This document shows positions 9,591 through 18,600 of a stretch of 64,000 nucleotides of DNA, in pieces. How positions within the stretch are numbered: position 1 is the first letter of the stretch; the number at the start of each line of letters is the position of its first letter. Source of the DNA: Psychrobacter sp. FDAARGOS_221 (GTDB lineage: Bacteria; Pseudomonadota; Gammaproteobacteria; Pseudomonadales; Moraxellaceae); NCBI RefSeq assembly GCF_002313155.2, contig NZ_NWFK02000001.1, forward strand, positions 496,001 through 560,000, in the 5' to 3' direction. A model generated the notes under the pieces. The model was not told where the DNA came from and did no database searches. It saw nothing but the letters and a program-made list of their open reading frames with translations. Both the position numbers and the translations under genes were made by a program.

Positions 9591-10421
9591 CTAGATATGT
9601 AAATCGTGGCCGCAGCGGTCACAGAACTGAGCACCTGAGGCATGACCAAACTTACCACAGTTAGGACAAGTGACTGGATGCAGCTGAGGTCGCATGCTTT
9701 TGGTTAACTCTGCCGTGAAGATACCGGTTGGTACCGCAATGATAGAGTAACCAGTCATCATCACCATGGTCGCAATGAACTGACCCAGCGGCGTTTTGGG
9801 TGACATATCACCATAACCGACCGTGGTTAGGGTTACCGTTGCCCAATAAATAGAAACTGGGATACTGGTAAAGCCATTTTCTGGCCCCTCTACCACATAA
9901 ATCACCGATCCGAAGATCATTACCAGCAATACAAGCGATAAGAAGAAAACCGTAATCTTATGCTGACTGGTCTTTAATGCTGAGGCTAAGAAGCCCGCTT
10001 GCTGCATATATGATTTAAGTTTTAGCACCCTAAACACGCGTAAAATACGTAAAATACGCACCACAATCAGATACTGAACGCCGCCAAATATTAAGCTCAA
10101 ATAGCTTGGTAATACGGACAGTAAATCCACCAGGCCAAAAAAGCTAAACGCATAGCGCAGTCTATTCGGCGCTGAGAATAGGCGTAGGAGATATTCTAGG
10201 GTAAATAAAATGGTAAAGAACCATTCGGCATAAAAGAAGATCGTTCCGTATTGCAATCGCAAATACAATACACTATCAAGCATCACGACCGCGACACTGG
10301 CAGCAATGGCGATCAGTAAGGTGATGTCAAAAAACTTACCTAAAGGCGTGTCTGTACCTTCGATGATAATATGGATACGATCACGTAAGTTATTTAGGGT
10401 ATTCGATGATAGTTTTTTCAT
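9591..10421 (-). CDS. Voltage-gated-type K+ channel with C-terminal zinc ribbon
   Basis: A six-helix ion channel of the inner membrane. The S4 voltage-sensor helix is RILRILRVFRVLKLK (residues 122-136), with arginines every third position. The pore loop carries the potassium selectivity filter TVGYGD at 200-205, between S5 (about 156-176) and S6 (about 215-237). Past S6, where many relatives end or carry an RCK domain, there are two CxxC pairs (Cys252/255 and Cys267/270) about 12 residues apart, a zinc-ribbon tail. The length of 276 residues fits the short Kch-like class. It is divergent from yebC. Confidence 0.9.
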   Translation of the reverse strand: MKKLSSNTLNNLRDRIHIIIEGTDTPLGKFFDITLLIAIAASVAVVMLDSVLYLRLQYGTIFFYAEWFFTILFTLEYLLRLFSAPNRLRYAFSFFGLVDLLSVLPSYLSLIFGGVQYLIVVRILRILRVFRVLKLKSYMQQAGFLASALKTSQHKITVFFLSLVLLVMIFGSVIYVVEGPENGFTSIPVSIYWATVTLTTVGYGDMSPKTPLGQFIATMVMMTGYSIIAVPTGIFTAELTKSMRPQLHPVTCPNCGKFGHASGAQFCDRCGHDLHI

Positions 10422-10589
10422 AAATATAGGTAACTGGTCTATAATAGGCAGTTATTATACGTGAATATCTTTGTAATGTTACCACTTACACCCACTTTGT
10501 TGTTAATACGCTGTTTTTGATAACACAGCATCCCTTTTTTGATTAGTTAAACCTAACCACTTCCATTTAACCAATAAGGATAAAATATT

Positions 10590-11339
10590 ATGGCAGGTCA
10601 TTCTAAATGGGCAAATATTAAGCACAAGAAGGCCAAAGAAGACGCCAAGCGTGGCAAAATCTTTACCAAAATTATTCGTGAATTGGTCTCTGCAACCAAG
10701 CAAGGTGATCCCGATCCAGATACCAACCCACGCCTACGTGCAGCTGTAGAAAAGGCACTGTCAGCCAACATGACCAAAGACACCATTCAGCGCGCTATTG
10801 AGCGTGGTGCTGGTAACTCTGAAGGCGGCGAAATGGATGAGCTGACCTATGAAGGTTATGGCATTGGCGGTGTGGCGGTATTGGTTGAAACCATGACCGA
10901 CAACGTCAACCGTACGGTCAGTGAAGTGCGCCATGCCTTTACTAAGTTTGACGGTAACCTAGGTACGTCAGGCTCGGTTGCCTATCTGTTTAGCAAACGT
11001 GGTGAGATTATCTTTGATGACACCTCTCTTGAAGACGACATCATGCTAGTGGCGTTAGATGCTGGCGCGCTTGATATCGAAAATGACGGTGAGTCATTAT
11101 TGGTCATCACTGAACCTGACGACTTTGGTAAAGTGAAAGACGCGCTAAATGAAGCAGGCTTCGAGTCTAGCAACGCTGAAGTTACCATGTCACCTTCAAC
11201 CACAGCTATCATCGATAATATTGAAGATGCTGAAAAAGTGATGAAGATGATCGACATGTTAGAAGATTTAGATGATGTTCAGGATGTTTACACCAACGTT
11301 GACTTCCCTGACGAGATTCTTGATCAGCTAAACGCTTAA
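10590..11339 (+). CDS. yebC: YebC/PmpR-family regulatory and translation factor
   Basis: The N-terminus [16 protein letters not shown] is the invariant start of the family. The 249 residues match family length, with an N-terminal basic helical domain and acidic alpha/beta domains after about residue 80. Members were first described as transcriptional regulators. More recent work assigns YebC-type proteins a role in relieving ribosome stalling at proline tracts. AAGGA lies upstream of the ATG. Most relatives neighbour ruvC, but here the gene stands alone. Confidence 0.96.
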   Translation: MAGHSKWANIKHKKAKEDAKRGKIFTKIIRELVSATKQGDPDPDTNPRLRAAVEKALSANMTKDTIQRAIERGAGNSEGGEMDELTYEGYGIGGVAVLVETMTDNVNRTVSEVRHAFTKFDGNLGTSGSVAYLFSKRGEIIFDDTSLEDDIMLVALDAGALDIENDGESLLVITEPDDFGKVKDALNEAGFESSNAEVTMSPSTTAIIDNIEDAEKVMKMIDMLEDLDDVQDVYTNVDFPDEILDQLNA

Positions 11340-11371
11340 GCCTAAAGTCCCTCTATACATACTTTTAGGCT

Positions 11372-11398
11372 GGGTCGCTTGCTGTTTACTTGCGACCC
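11372..11398 (+). terminator. Hairpin after yebC
   Basis: GGGTCGC (11372-11378) pairs with GCGACCC (11392-11398) 32 bases after the yebC stop. No T-tract follows, so it may be a transcript-stabilising hairpin rather than an intrinsic terminator. Confidence 0.4.
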
Positions 11399-11498
11399 GA
11401 ATCAAGGTCATTGTTTACAATGAGCGTGACTAATTTCATCAAAATCTTGTTTCGTTAAATTAAAGCCGTCCTGTTAAAGTTACTTATTTGGCTTGGTT

Positions 11499-12479
11499 TT
11501 ACTTAGCTTTACTTGATTTTGCCTTGTTTTTATTAGTTACGCTCATTAGTTTATGGCTTGGATAACGCGTAATGTGAATCTGATCGAAGTCGCTATTATG
11601 AGTCAAAGTGATATGCGATGCGGGCTCAGTTAATATACACTCCGATTGATATTTATCGGTATGCACCAATAGCCATAACGCATCCAGCGCTCGTCTTGTT
11701 TTATACCCCGCCACTTTATGCGCTTTCTTATCCATCACCTGGTCAACATCCTGTTGCGTAATCGGTGATAACGATAAATGCTGTCGCCGCTGCAAAAACT
11801 GATCATTTGGCATATATAACGTTTTTACCGGCAGTTTAAATCGCTCAAAGTTTGGCAAACACCCCTCTACCTCCCCTATCATCGCTTGTTGCTGCAATCT
11901 TCGTTTTGCTGCTGCTTGCAATCCTTGCCAATACCATCGCTTTGCGATCAAATCATGATCACCCATGTTGTCACGCAGACGCGGTAATGTGGTCAATTCA
12001 ACACCGATATAAATAATCCGACCATCTTTTGCAAAAATTAAGGTGAAATCAGGCTCTTGCCCATCATCTTTACCCGAAATGATATCTATCGGATCTAAAC
12101 CCTCAATCGCTAAATAATGGCTTAAGTACACCCATTCGCGTTGGCGCTTGATTTGATTCTGCCGACTGCCTGGCTCAATGACTTTATGAGGTGCTTGATG
12201 TTGTGTGGCAGTGATCAATTGATCAGACTTGGATAGGTTTTGGATAGAAGAGTTTTTATTAAGTGAACTTTTACTGGATGAATATTGACTAAATAGGCTT
12301 TGATTTATGCAGTGACCGTTTAAACCATTTGAGTTAAATCGTTGTTGTAAAAAACTCTCTTCGAAACAACTCTTTTGAAACAAGGCATCTTGGTATAAAT
12401 GGTGCTGGGCTAAATTGTCTAAACCATAAGGATAATAGGTATGAATGCGGTTAGATTGAATCGATGACAGCTTACTCAT
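11499..12479 (-). CDS. Hypothetical protein with a possible PD-(D/E)xK-like core
   Basis: A 326-residue protein of no family I can name. The first 100 residues are Ser/Gln/Asn-rich and low-complexity. The middle (about 110-200) looks like a folded alpha/beta domain. There, EPDFTLIFAKDGRIIYIGVE, followed by LTTLPRLRD, has the strand-turn-strand spacing of restriction-endonuclease-like folds, with the PD motif and a following E-x-T instead of E-x-K. A basic helix AAAKRRLQQQ follows and the C-terminus is Lys/Ser-rich. No partner gene supports a nuclease role, so this is a weak structural guess. The gene is probably monocistronic. Confidence 0.6.
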   Translation of the reverse strand: MSKLSSIQSNRIHTYYPYGLDNLAQHHLYQDALFQKSCFEESFLQQRFNSNGLNGHCINQSLFSQYSSSKSSLNKNSSIQNLSKSDQLITATQHQAPHKVIEPGSRQNQIKRQREWVYLSHYLAIEGLDPIDIISGKDDGQEPDFTLIFAKDGRIIYIGVELTTLPRLRDNMGDHDLIAKRWYWQGLQAAAKRRLQQQAMIGEVEGCLPNFERFKLPVKTLYMPNDQFLQRRQHLSLSPITQQDVDQVMDKKAHKVAGYKTRRALDALWLLVHTDKYQSECILTEPASHITLTHNSDFDQIHITRYPSHKLMSVTNKNKAKSSKAK

Positions 12480-12756
12480 AGCAGCAACCCATCGCTGCTG
12501 TTATGCTGTAAACCATGCCAATATCTGACGACTTGCAAGGTTTGATAGATGCTTATTAAGCCAACTATCGATAGATAAGGTGCTAATGGATAAGGGGCGA
12601 ATACAGTCATCACTTAGCCTTATTTATAATTATTCCTTTAAGGCTAAACTAACAACTTAATAAGACAATTTTATGACAACTATTATGCCAGTAATGACCT
12701 TTCCTATTTGATGCACTCCTGATATTACTTGGCTTTATACCATTGCGGTGCTGACT

Positions 12757-13326
12757 TTATTTACTATATATTTGAGCTTTTGATTGCTCTAGTTGCAGCA
12801 AATACTGCTTTTTATCAATCCCGCCGGTATAACCGCCCAACCCGCCACCAGTTGCAATCACCCGATGGCAAGGAATAATAATACTAAATGGATTTTTGCC
12901 ATTGGCATTGGCCACAGCACGATACGCGGTCGGCTGACCAATATTTTTTGCCAATTGTGCGTAACTGATGGTTTGACCATACTCAATTTGTTGCAGCGCG
13001 CGCCAAACTTTTTGCTGAAATGTAGTTCCCAAACGCCAATCAAGCTTGATATCAAACTCTTTTCGCTCACCATTAGCGTATTGGCCTAGCTGCTCAATCA
13101 CTTCTAGCAACAGTAATTCAGTTTTGTTTTCTTTGCTTAGGCTATTTTTATCAATAAACCTAAACTCATCATCACTAAGCTGATACTGCTTTTTTAGCAT
13201 AACAATCGATTTTGAGTCATACCACGCCTGCTGCTCAGCTAACCAGTCAACTGTGACCAATCGATCGTTGTCGGCAATCAGCAGTAGCCTAAATTGTGCA
13301 ATATCTGTAGTCGTAACTATCATCAT
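12757..13326 (-). CDS. ogt: Methylated-DNA--protein-cysteine methyltransferase
   Basis: A suicide repair enzyme that takes methyl groups from O6-methylguanine onto its own cysteine. The active-site segment IIIPCHRVIATGG puts the acceptor Cys at residue 153 of this start, followed by GGYTGGIDKKQYLL. The DNA-binding helix-turn-helix with Arg finger is TAYRAVANANGKNP. An upstream ATG at 13377 is in frame but lies inside and before the terminator hairpin 13341-13372. The ATG at 13326 (or the adjacent one at 13323) gives a normal 189-residue Ogt and is preferred. It lies downstream of ftsY on the same strand. Confidence 0.93.
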   Translation of the reverse strand: MMIVTTTDIAQFRLLLIADNDRLVTVDWLAEQQAWYDSKSIVMLKKQYQLSDDEFRFIDKNSLSKENKTELLLLEVIEQLGQYANGERKEFDIKLDWRLGTTFQQKVWRALQQIEYGQTISYAQLAKNIGQPTAYRAVANANGKNPFSIIIPCHRVIATGGGLGGYTGGIDKKQYLLQLEQSKAQIYSK

Positions 13327-13340
13327 CGAATGTCTCAAAT

Positions 13341-13372
13341 AAAAAAATGGCACCTGTATGATGCCATTTTTT
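13341..13372 (-). terminator. Terminator between ftsY and ogt
   Basis: AAAAAATGGCA and TGCCATTTTTT flank a 9-base loop. Read on the minus strand it is a stem with a 7-T tail about 100 bases after the ftsY stop. It separates ftsY from ogt and decides the ogt start. Confidence 0.85.
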
Positions 13373-13467
13373 ATCATTAATTAGAAACGCTAGTCATTAG
13401 AAACAGTATTAATTTGAAACTACAGTTAGCAATATGCTAAATGAACTTTCCTCATCAGTTTCAAATT

Positions 13468-14757
13468 TTATTCTTCAGTTTCAAATAATGCGGCCACAAA
13501 CTGCTTCGGACTAAAGGCGCGTAAATCATCAATAGATTCACCAACCCCAATAAATCGAATCGGAATGTCTGTGGTATTGGCGATATTAAACACCACACCG
13601 CCTTTTGCCGTACCGTCTAACTTAGTAATGGTAATACCAGTTAATGGCACGGCATCATTAAAGATATTAACCTGATTGATTGCGTTTTGACCAGTACCTG
13701 CATCCAGCACAATCATACCTTCGTGCGGCGCCGTTGGATCAGCTTTACGCATCACACGTACCACTTTTTCAAGCTCAGCCATTAAGTAAGTTTTGTTTTG
13801 TAGACGCCCAGCAGTATCGGCAATCAAGACGTCAATATTTTTGGCTTTGGCTGACTGCATCGCATCGAACACCACAGACGCACTGTCGGCACCATGACCT
13901 TGAGCAATTACCGGAATGTTATTGCGCTCACCCCAAACTTGTAGCTGCTCTGTCGCGGCGGCACGGAAAGTATCACCTGCTGCCAGCATCACTGACTTGC
14001 CTTCAGCTTGCAAACGCTTGGCCAGCTTACCAATGGTAGTGGTTTTACCCACACCGTTCACCCCTACCACTAAGATGACAAATGGCTTCTTCGAGGTATC
14101 AATGATTAACGGCGCAACTTTTGGCTCTAGAATCTCAACCAACTCTTTTTGAAGTGCTTTATATAATGAGTGCGAATAAATCAAATCACCACGCGCCGTC
14201 TGTTCGGTCAAGCTGGTGATAATCTTATTGGTCGCATCCACACCGATATCAGCCACTAATAGCTGATCTTCGACCTCTTCTAACAGCTCATCATCAATCT
14301 CTTTACCACCAATAAGGATATTGGCCACACCTTCGGCTAGGTTTTTACGTGATTTAGTCAGGCCTGACTTCATACGCGCAAACCAACCACCACGCTTTTT
14401 ATTCTGCTTTGATTCTTCAGACTCTTGCTGCTCGGCCATTGGCTGTGATTGCGCAACAGGTTCTGGCTGTGGCTGTACAGGTGTCGGCTCTGGAACATGT
14501 TTTGGTTGTGGCGCTGACTCTGATAGTGTCGCTGGACTAGGTTCTGATACTGGCGTTGGCTGTGGTGCTGGCGCTGCTTGAGGCTCAGGCTGTAAATTAA
14601 CAGCCGCATCAGACGCTTGCTCAACACGTGGCGTCTCAATCACCTCTATGTCTTCATTGACAGGCAGACTCGGTAGCGTGATGTCATCATCGTCTAGCTC
14701 ATCTAAACTACCATCTAGATCGATCACCACTCGGGTTGGATTGTTTGTATTATTCAT
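13468..14757 (-). CDS. ftsY: Signal recognition particle receptor FtsY
   Basis: The SRP receptor GTPase docks ribosome-SRP complexes at the SecYEG translocon. Residues 1-115 are the acidic, Pro/Gln-rich A domain. A basic membrane-binding stretch KKRGGWFARMK is near 120-130. The NG domain follows with the P-loop GVNGVGKTTT at 232-241, DTFRAAA (G2), DTAGR (G3) and TKLDGTAKGG (G4). The length of 429 residues is normal for a gammaproteobacterial FtsY. The usual ftsE/ftsX/rpoH neighbours are absent and the gene ends in its own terminator. Confidence 0.97.
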   Translation of the reverse strand: MNNTNNPTRVVIDLDGSLDELDDDDITLPSLPVNEDIEVIETPRVEQASDAAVNLQPEPQAAPAPQPTPVSEPSPATLSESAPQPKHVPEPTPVQPQPEPVAQSQPMAEQQESEESKQNKKRGGWFARMKSGLTKSRKNLAEGVANILIGGKEIDDELLEEVEDQLLVADIGVDATNKIITSLTEQTARGDLIYSHSLYKALQKELVEILEPKVAPLIIDTSKKPFVILVVGVNGVGKTTTIGKLAKRLQAEGKSVMLAAGDTFRAAATEQLQVWGERNNIPVIAQGHGADSASVVFDAMQSAKAKNIDVLIADTAGRLQNKTYLMAELEKVVRVMRKADPTAPHEGMIVLDAGTGQNAINQVNIFNDAVPLTGITITKLDGTAKGGVVFNIANTTDIPIRFIGVGESIDDLRAFSPKQFVAALFETEE

Positions 14758-14987
14758 GGAAATCTCTTATTTAATTAATCACTTAGATTTTGTCGAATGC
14801 TATTTTATATGTTTGATTGATATCAGTTTTAATTTTACTGAGTGCGCGATAAGTTAGGCGCATTTATAGTGGGTAATGAATTATTGTGCTTAGTTTACCA
14901 TAACTACCCCAAAGCTTGATAAATCACCCTATTTAGAGGCCAAAAATAAAAAAAATGACTTTTTTTCAAAATAATTGCAAAAAAGGT

Positions 14988-15015
14988 TTGACAGATGTTT
15001 TTTTATCTATATAAT
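14988..15015 (+). promoter_or_regulatory. tRNA operon promoter
   Basis: TTGACA (14988-14993) and TATAAT (15010-15015), both perfect consensus, with 16 bases between. It lies 57 bases ahead of tRNA-Val, preceded by an A/T-tract that could act as an UP element. This is the strongest-looking promoter in the window. Confidence 0.9.
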
Positions 15016-15072
15016 ACGCACCTACATTCAGAGGACATAGCGAAGAAGCTTAGCTCTAAATGTAAGCAAATC

Positions 15073-15148
15073 GGGTGATTAGCTCAGTTGGTAGAGCGTC
15101 TGCCTTACACGCAGAATGTCGGCAGTTCGAGCCTGTCATCACCCACCA
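15073..15148 (+). tRNA. tRNA-Val (anticodon TAC)
   Basis: A 76-base cloverleaf with acceptor GGGTGAT pairing ATCACCC, D-arm AGCTCAGTTGGTAGAGC, anticodon loop CTTACAC giving TAC, T-loop GTTCGAG, and an encoded CCA end. Confidence 0.97.
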
Positions 15149-15204
15149 CTCTTTATAGAGTATCACTTCTTTAGAAAGTGGCTAAACATTCTAAAGCGAC
15201 CTAA

Positions 15205-15281
15205 GCAGCGGTAGTTCAGTTGGTTAGAATACCGGCCTGTCACGCCGGGGGTCGCGGGTTCGAGTCCCGTCCGCTGCGCCA
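15205..15281 (+). tRNA. tRNA-Asp (anticodon GTC)
   Basis: A 77-base cloverleaf with acceptor GCAGCGG pairing CCGCTGC, anticodon loop CTGTCAC giving GTC, T-arm CGGGTTCGAGTCCCG, and an encoded CCA end. It is co-transcribed with tRNA-Val 56 bases upstream. The accessory region begins right after it, which fits use as an island attachment site. Confidence 0.97.
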
Positions 15282-15315
15282 TATTTTAAAACTTATGTTT
15301 TATCAAAAGTTTCAG

Positions 15316-15346
15316 CCCTAGATATTAAGTTATCTAGGGTTTTTTT
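15316..15346 (+). terminator. Terminator of the tRNA operon
   Basis: CCCTAGATA pairs perfectly with TATCTAGGG over a 6-base loop, followed by seven T, 34 bases after tRNA-Asp. Confidence 0.93.
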
Positions 15347-15514
15347 GTGGGTGATGATTTTAGCTATCCTCTTTCAAAGCCTTTATTAACAAGACTTTTA
15401 CAGAAAGTAAAAGTCACATCTTAAAATATCAAAATTAATCTTAATGTCAGTTACTGAAGGTTTGAACAATTAAAATTTATTAAGTTCTTCTAATAATGCA
15501 TTAAGGAAAACTAC

Positions 15515-15560
15515 GGTGACCAAACCCTCGGTGACCAAATGGTGACCATTTTGTGACTAA
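15515..15560. repeat. GGTGACCA direct repeats beside tRNA-Asp
   Basis: GGTGACCAAA at 15515 and 15530, GGTGACCA at 15541, and a degenerate TTGTGACTAA at 15551. They sit between the tRNA terminator and the 3' end of the Avs-like gene. Clustered short direct repeats next to a tRNA 3' end resemble integrase arm-type sites or island-junction remnants. No integrase gene is present. Apart from these repeats and the terminator, 15282-15615 holds nothing I can identify. Confidence 0.4.
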
Positions 15561-15615
15561 AATTGAAAAAGATGGGATTAATCAGTATAAAAATTTATCC
15601 AAACAATTAGTCATA

Positions 15616-18600
15616 CTAATTTAATCTAATACTTCTAAATAACTCACTCTGCTGTAATGAAGCGCTACGTCTATCACCTTGATCGATTAACCAGTCTATG
15701 ATTCTTAATAGCTTCTGTCCCGTTGCCAAATCTAAAGGATTGTCCCTTTCAGCGAAGAATTGTACCAAATCTGCTATACGGGCATATAAAGTGCTACCTT
15801 GCCAACCTATGAGCTTTGGTTTAGATATGACGGTTAAGAGTTGATCTGCAAAAATATCAGCAGGATAGTGATCTTTTGCGTACTCACATAGTTTGATAAA
15901 GTTTTGCATAACCGTTCCTATCCAGCCTGCCTCACGAACAAGCTTATCAATAATTGGTAGTATTAAGTGAATATCTGACCAGTCGCTATTTGCAAAACGT
16001 TTAGCACCTTTAAATGTGTCAATAGACGTAAACATTAACGACTCAAGTGTATTTTGTTTATATAAATCAAATCTATTAAGCTTATATCCATTTTGGTCAA
16101 ACTCATCTTCTTGTAGGAATCGTTCTAAACAACGCTCTAAGATTATAATGACATCATTTGGCACTTCAGCTTCATCATAAAGATGACAACTTAAATAGCT
16201 TATTAAAGGCTGTATAAGCTCCCAACCTTCTTCAGTTTGTAAAGCTAATATAGGTTGTACAAACCTATCAAAAGTCTCACTGTAAGGTAATTTGCCACAG
16301 AATATGCTTATAGTGTTACCTAAAGCATCCATAAACTCGTAAAGGCTATTGCGATCGCCTCTAAAATCATATTCCTCTGCCCACGACGGTTCGATTAATT
16401 CAATAGTCCAAGCAAGTAAACTGTCAATAAAACTCAGAAACTCGGTATTAAATTCAGATTCTATAAGTTTCTTGGTAGGTAGCGTCTTCAAAACCTTTGC
16501 TAGAAAATTAGTATCCCATTGTTCCTCAGACCTTTCCCACTTTATAGCAACTAAAGATTTATCAAAATAGTAATTAGCAGAAGGTCTGTATTTTTCCTTT
16601 TCTAATTCTATCCAAGGACTGATGCACCTTGGAAGTTTCAAATATTGTTCCTCTGACTCATAATATTTATCAATAGTGGCTAGTAGGTTGAGCAACTTTT
16701 CATTTACTTTCTTTCTATCCTCTGAATTAAAAATTGCATATTTAAAATGGTTATAACAGAGTGAAATAGCAAGAAATATTGCAGAATAAGATAGTTTAGC
16801 GTCTATATCATATAATGAAGCACAACAGTTTAAAGCTAATAGGGATAGCTCATTAACTGGACTTACAATCAGACCTAGCAAATGATTTTTTGCATAATCC
16901 GCATCTACGTCATTCCTTATTTCAGCTACTAATGCATTACTAGCAAATAATTTTGGATGGAACATTAACTGGGCATCTGCTGTGCTACATTCATAAGAGT
17001 TAAAAGGTAAACTCATTACTTTATCAATAATTTCTCGAGCCCATTTTAAATCTGTATCTGTCAAACCTTCTCTAAAACACAGCGCCATAGTTGCTACAGC
17101 ACTAATAGCATTCTGCTTCATACGCCTGTAAATAGCCTCATACTCCCACCCACCACAACTATCTTCAAACAGTTGCGAATCGTCATGTTCTTTTATATAA
17201 CCTAGGGCAGATGGAATAGAATATCCTTCTACAATGGCACCTTGCAATAAGGATTTCTGAGACCAATAGGCTATATTATTAAAAATTAAGAAGTCTGAAC
17301 TTTTCTTCTGCTCTGCTCTATTCTTGCTACTGTTTAAAGAAGGACTGTGATGCGAAATAGTTACTATATTTTTATTTTCAGTAGGTTGCACTGAATAGGT
17401 AGTTTCATCGGCATACTCAGCATAAAATCCAGCTCGTTCTAACAGTTTCTCAGTGACTTCTGTACTGCCAAATTGATCTTCAAAGTCATATGGTAGAGAG
17501 TTTTTGAATTCATTCAGCCTTACTTTTATTTCATCACTAAATTCCGAGAACATAAATGCGGTGAGTAAGCTTGATAAACAGGATTGGTAACCCGCTTTAG
17601 TATACATTTCCTTAATCTCACCTATGTCCTTTTTATGAGTAAGATGTTTACCTGCGTAGGATATCAAAGGTGCTGATGAACCACCTAGGTCTTGAGTATA
17701 ACGATAATAATCTAAATCAAGCACTTTTTGATTCGTTACTAAAGGAAGTGTGCTTTTGCTAATGTGTTGTCGTTCCAGAGCAAGTACAGACACAATACTT
17801 AAAATAGCTACTGATTCGTGACCTTGTGTAATTCTTTGGATTAAAGCTTCTAAATCTACACCTGCCTCTAATTGCTCAAAACACCATTTCTCTAGGGTCA
17901 TAAAAGCTGATGACAATATATCGTTTGCCCAGTATGCACGCGACCAAATATATTCTTTCTCATTACCCCAAAAAGTTTGAGCCCCCCAAGGAAAGTTTAA
18001 CTCAATTGGAATAGGTGTCATTTTTTCATCAGATAATTGATGAAGCTGTTTCCAAGCTGCTATTGCATGGTTTGAGAGTTTTCTGATTAACTTTAAACCG
18101 ATATCAGGCGCATATTTTAATAGTGAGTAAAAAGGTTCTTTAATTGGTGAGGAAGGATAGAAACCAATAAAGTCACTATTAAGAGCCAGACTCTTCCAGT
18201 CGCTATCAGTAACAGATTGGTTTGGAAATGGACTAAGAAATAAGGCCCTACGTTGAAGCATCTCTTTTTGTTTATCAGTTAGCTCATCATGTGGAATATT
18301 ATTTAATTTCGTCCAATACTCTTGAGATCGTTGTTGCTCTTCACATTCTCGCGCGTACTTATCCAAAGGTAATTCACATAAAGCCTTTTTTAAGCAGAAC
18401 TCTGCAATTAGATTAGAATGCTTTGTGGTTATAAGGCTAGATAATTGAATAATATGTTTAAACAATTCATTGGGTATCTCATCCAGGCTAAGTAGCCTAG
18501 TCAAATAGGTTTCAAAGAAAGTTGGATATGAACTGGCTGATAATATGATAAGGTTACGTAAAGCGTCTTTGAACTCTCGTATATCATCAATTAATTGCCA

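Noticed and set aside
13326..13377. Longer N-terminus for ogt from ATG 13377
   Set aside because: The extension would span a strong terminator hairpin (13341-13372), and its residues do not match the Ogt family.
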